Part shown: positions 5,521 through 6,112 of the stretch, piece by piece
Numbering within the stretch: the first letter of the stretch is position 1
How the letters are laid out: each line of letters opens with the position of its first letter
Source of the DNA: JALXCG01 sp026991065 [NCBI: Gemmatimonadota bacterium]
GTDB taxonomy: Bacteria > GCA-2686955
Assembly (NCBI GenBank): GCA_026991065.1
Contig: JALXCG010000397.1
Coordinates: 1-6,112 of the forward strand
Reading direction: 5' to 3'
DNA length: 6,112 nt
The notes under the pieces: model-generated
Told to the model about the DNA's origin: nothing
Seen by the model: the letters and a program-made list of their open reading frames with translations, nothing else
The model's database searches: none
Made by a program: the position numbers and the translations under genes

Positions 5521-6112
5521 ATGACCAACCGAACCGCACTTTGTCTCCTGTCCAGCGTGGTAGCTGGCGGCAGTTTTTTTGGAGCCACGGCCGACACCCT
5601 CAACGTACCGGCAGACTACCCCACCATCCAGGATGCGTTGGACGCCGCCGCCACCGGCGACGAAGTACTGGTCCAGCCGGGCACCTATGTGGAATACGGA
5701 ATCAGCTTCCATGGGCGGGAGGTGACCCTTACCTCCATCGATCCCCTGGATGACGCGATCGTGTCCGGCACCGTGATCGACGCGCAGCGCCAGGGCACAG
5801 TCATCGACATGCACGAAGCGCTGGGGCCGGATGCCCGAATCGAAGGCTTCACCATCACCGGTGGTCAGGGGCACTTTGAGGCCGGTGGCGGCTTCACCAT
5901 GAGCAACGGGACCAGCCCCACCATCTCCCACTGCGTCATTCGAGACAATGATAACAACTCGCAGGGCGCGGCCATCTATATGAATTGGGGCGCGCACCCC
6001 ACCTTCAACTTCTGCCGCATCGAGCAAAACCACGCCCGCACCGTTTACGGAGACGGAGCCGCCGCCAAGTGCGAGGGCTCAGATCCCACCTTCAATAACT
6101 GCGTCATTGTGG
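5521..6112 (+). CDS. Secreted beta-helix repeat protein, 3'-partial
   Basis: The first 197 residues are visible; the frame is open at the right edge. A signal peptide spans residues 1-24, with Arg4, a hydrophobic stretch at about 6-20 and a probable cut after ATA (22-24). The mature part opens with TLNVPADYPTIQDALDAA and PGTY (53-56), as in both modules of the preceding gene. It continues through SIDPLDDAIVSGTVID and GFTITGG, then beta-helix coils with SPTISHCVIRDN, HPTFNFCRIEQN and DPTFNNCVIV. The xCx(I/V) cysteine is kept in all three visible coils. It is a paralogue of the upstream protein; its DPLDDA segment matches module B (DPLDDAVVASTVID) better than module A (SPEDSMIVAATVVD). It is probably surface-exposed or secreted, with unknown binding or enzymatic role. 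Its own promoter-like element and strong ribosome binding site suggest separate expression. A T7 run at 5574-5580 falls within the signal-peptide codons. Confidence 0.87.
   Translation, partial: MTNRTALCLLSSVVAGGSFFGATADTLNVPADYPTIQDALDAAATGDEVLVQPGTYVEYGISFHGREVTLTSIDPLDDAIVSGTVIDAQRQGTVIDMHEALGPDARIEGFTITGGQGHFEAGGGFTMSNGTSPTISHCVIRDNDNNSQGAAIYMNWGAHPTFNFCRIEQNHARTVYGDGAAAKCEGSDPTFNNCVIV

Noticed and set aside
5574-5580. T7 run in the third gene as a programmed frameshift or terminator
   Set aside because: It lies in the signal-peptide codons without a preceding hairpin or a useful alternative frame; the encoded Ser-Phe-Phe fits the hydrophobic stretch.
5283-5753. Plus-strand open frame of 156 residues across the second gap
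   Set aside because: It runs through the promoter and ribosome binding site of the third gene, overlaps its coding sequence in another frame, and encodes no recognisable domain.

Overview
This GC-rich window (roughly 60-65% by eye) carries three genes on the plus strand, all predicted to encode large secreted or cell-surface proteins. The first is cut off at the left edge and the third at the right edge. No tRNA, rRNA, CRISPR array, integrase or transposase was seen. The protein styles are a LamG/GH123-like hydrolase and right-handed beta-helix proteins that open with 'LNVPxDYxxIQDA...PGTY' and close with 'WGN...GEGNxD...SPC..AG'. They suggest an uncultivated, environmental, Gram-negative-type bacterium of the FCB or PVC kind (for example Eisenbacteria, Krumholzibacteria, Latescibacteria or Planctomycetota relatives). 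This is an inference from family style; no marker gene is present to settle it.

Layout. Positions 3-2387 hold the C-terminal 794 residues of a probable extracytoplasmic glycoside hydrolase-like protein: a LamG-like domain, a GH123/DUF4091-like catalytic region with a candidate Asp-Glu pair, and a second LamG domain. Positions 2388-2640 are a gap with a pyrimidine-rich tract and several GC-rich inverted repeats. Positions 2641-5295 encode an 884-residue, signal-peptide-bearing, cysteine-rich double beta-helix protein made of two complete modules (12 and 7 recognisable coils). Positions 5296-5520 are a second gap with two 7-bp-stem inverted repeats, a C-tract, a good extended -10 element and a strong ribosome binding site. 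Positions 5521-6112 hold the first 197 residues of a third protein, a paralogue of the second.

How the genes may work together. The gaps of 253 and 225 bases and the separate promoter-like element before the third gene argue against one tight operon. The two beta-helix genes look like tandem paralogues. The hydrolase-like gene may act on exported polysaccharide, but no substrate can be read from the sequence. I found no clear sign of a new multi-gene system. The most notable points are the cysteine column through the beta-helix coils, the two-lineage look of the double-module protein, and a G8 homopolymer in its coding sequence at which a slip in either direction would truncate the protein.
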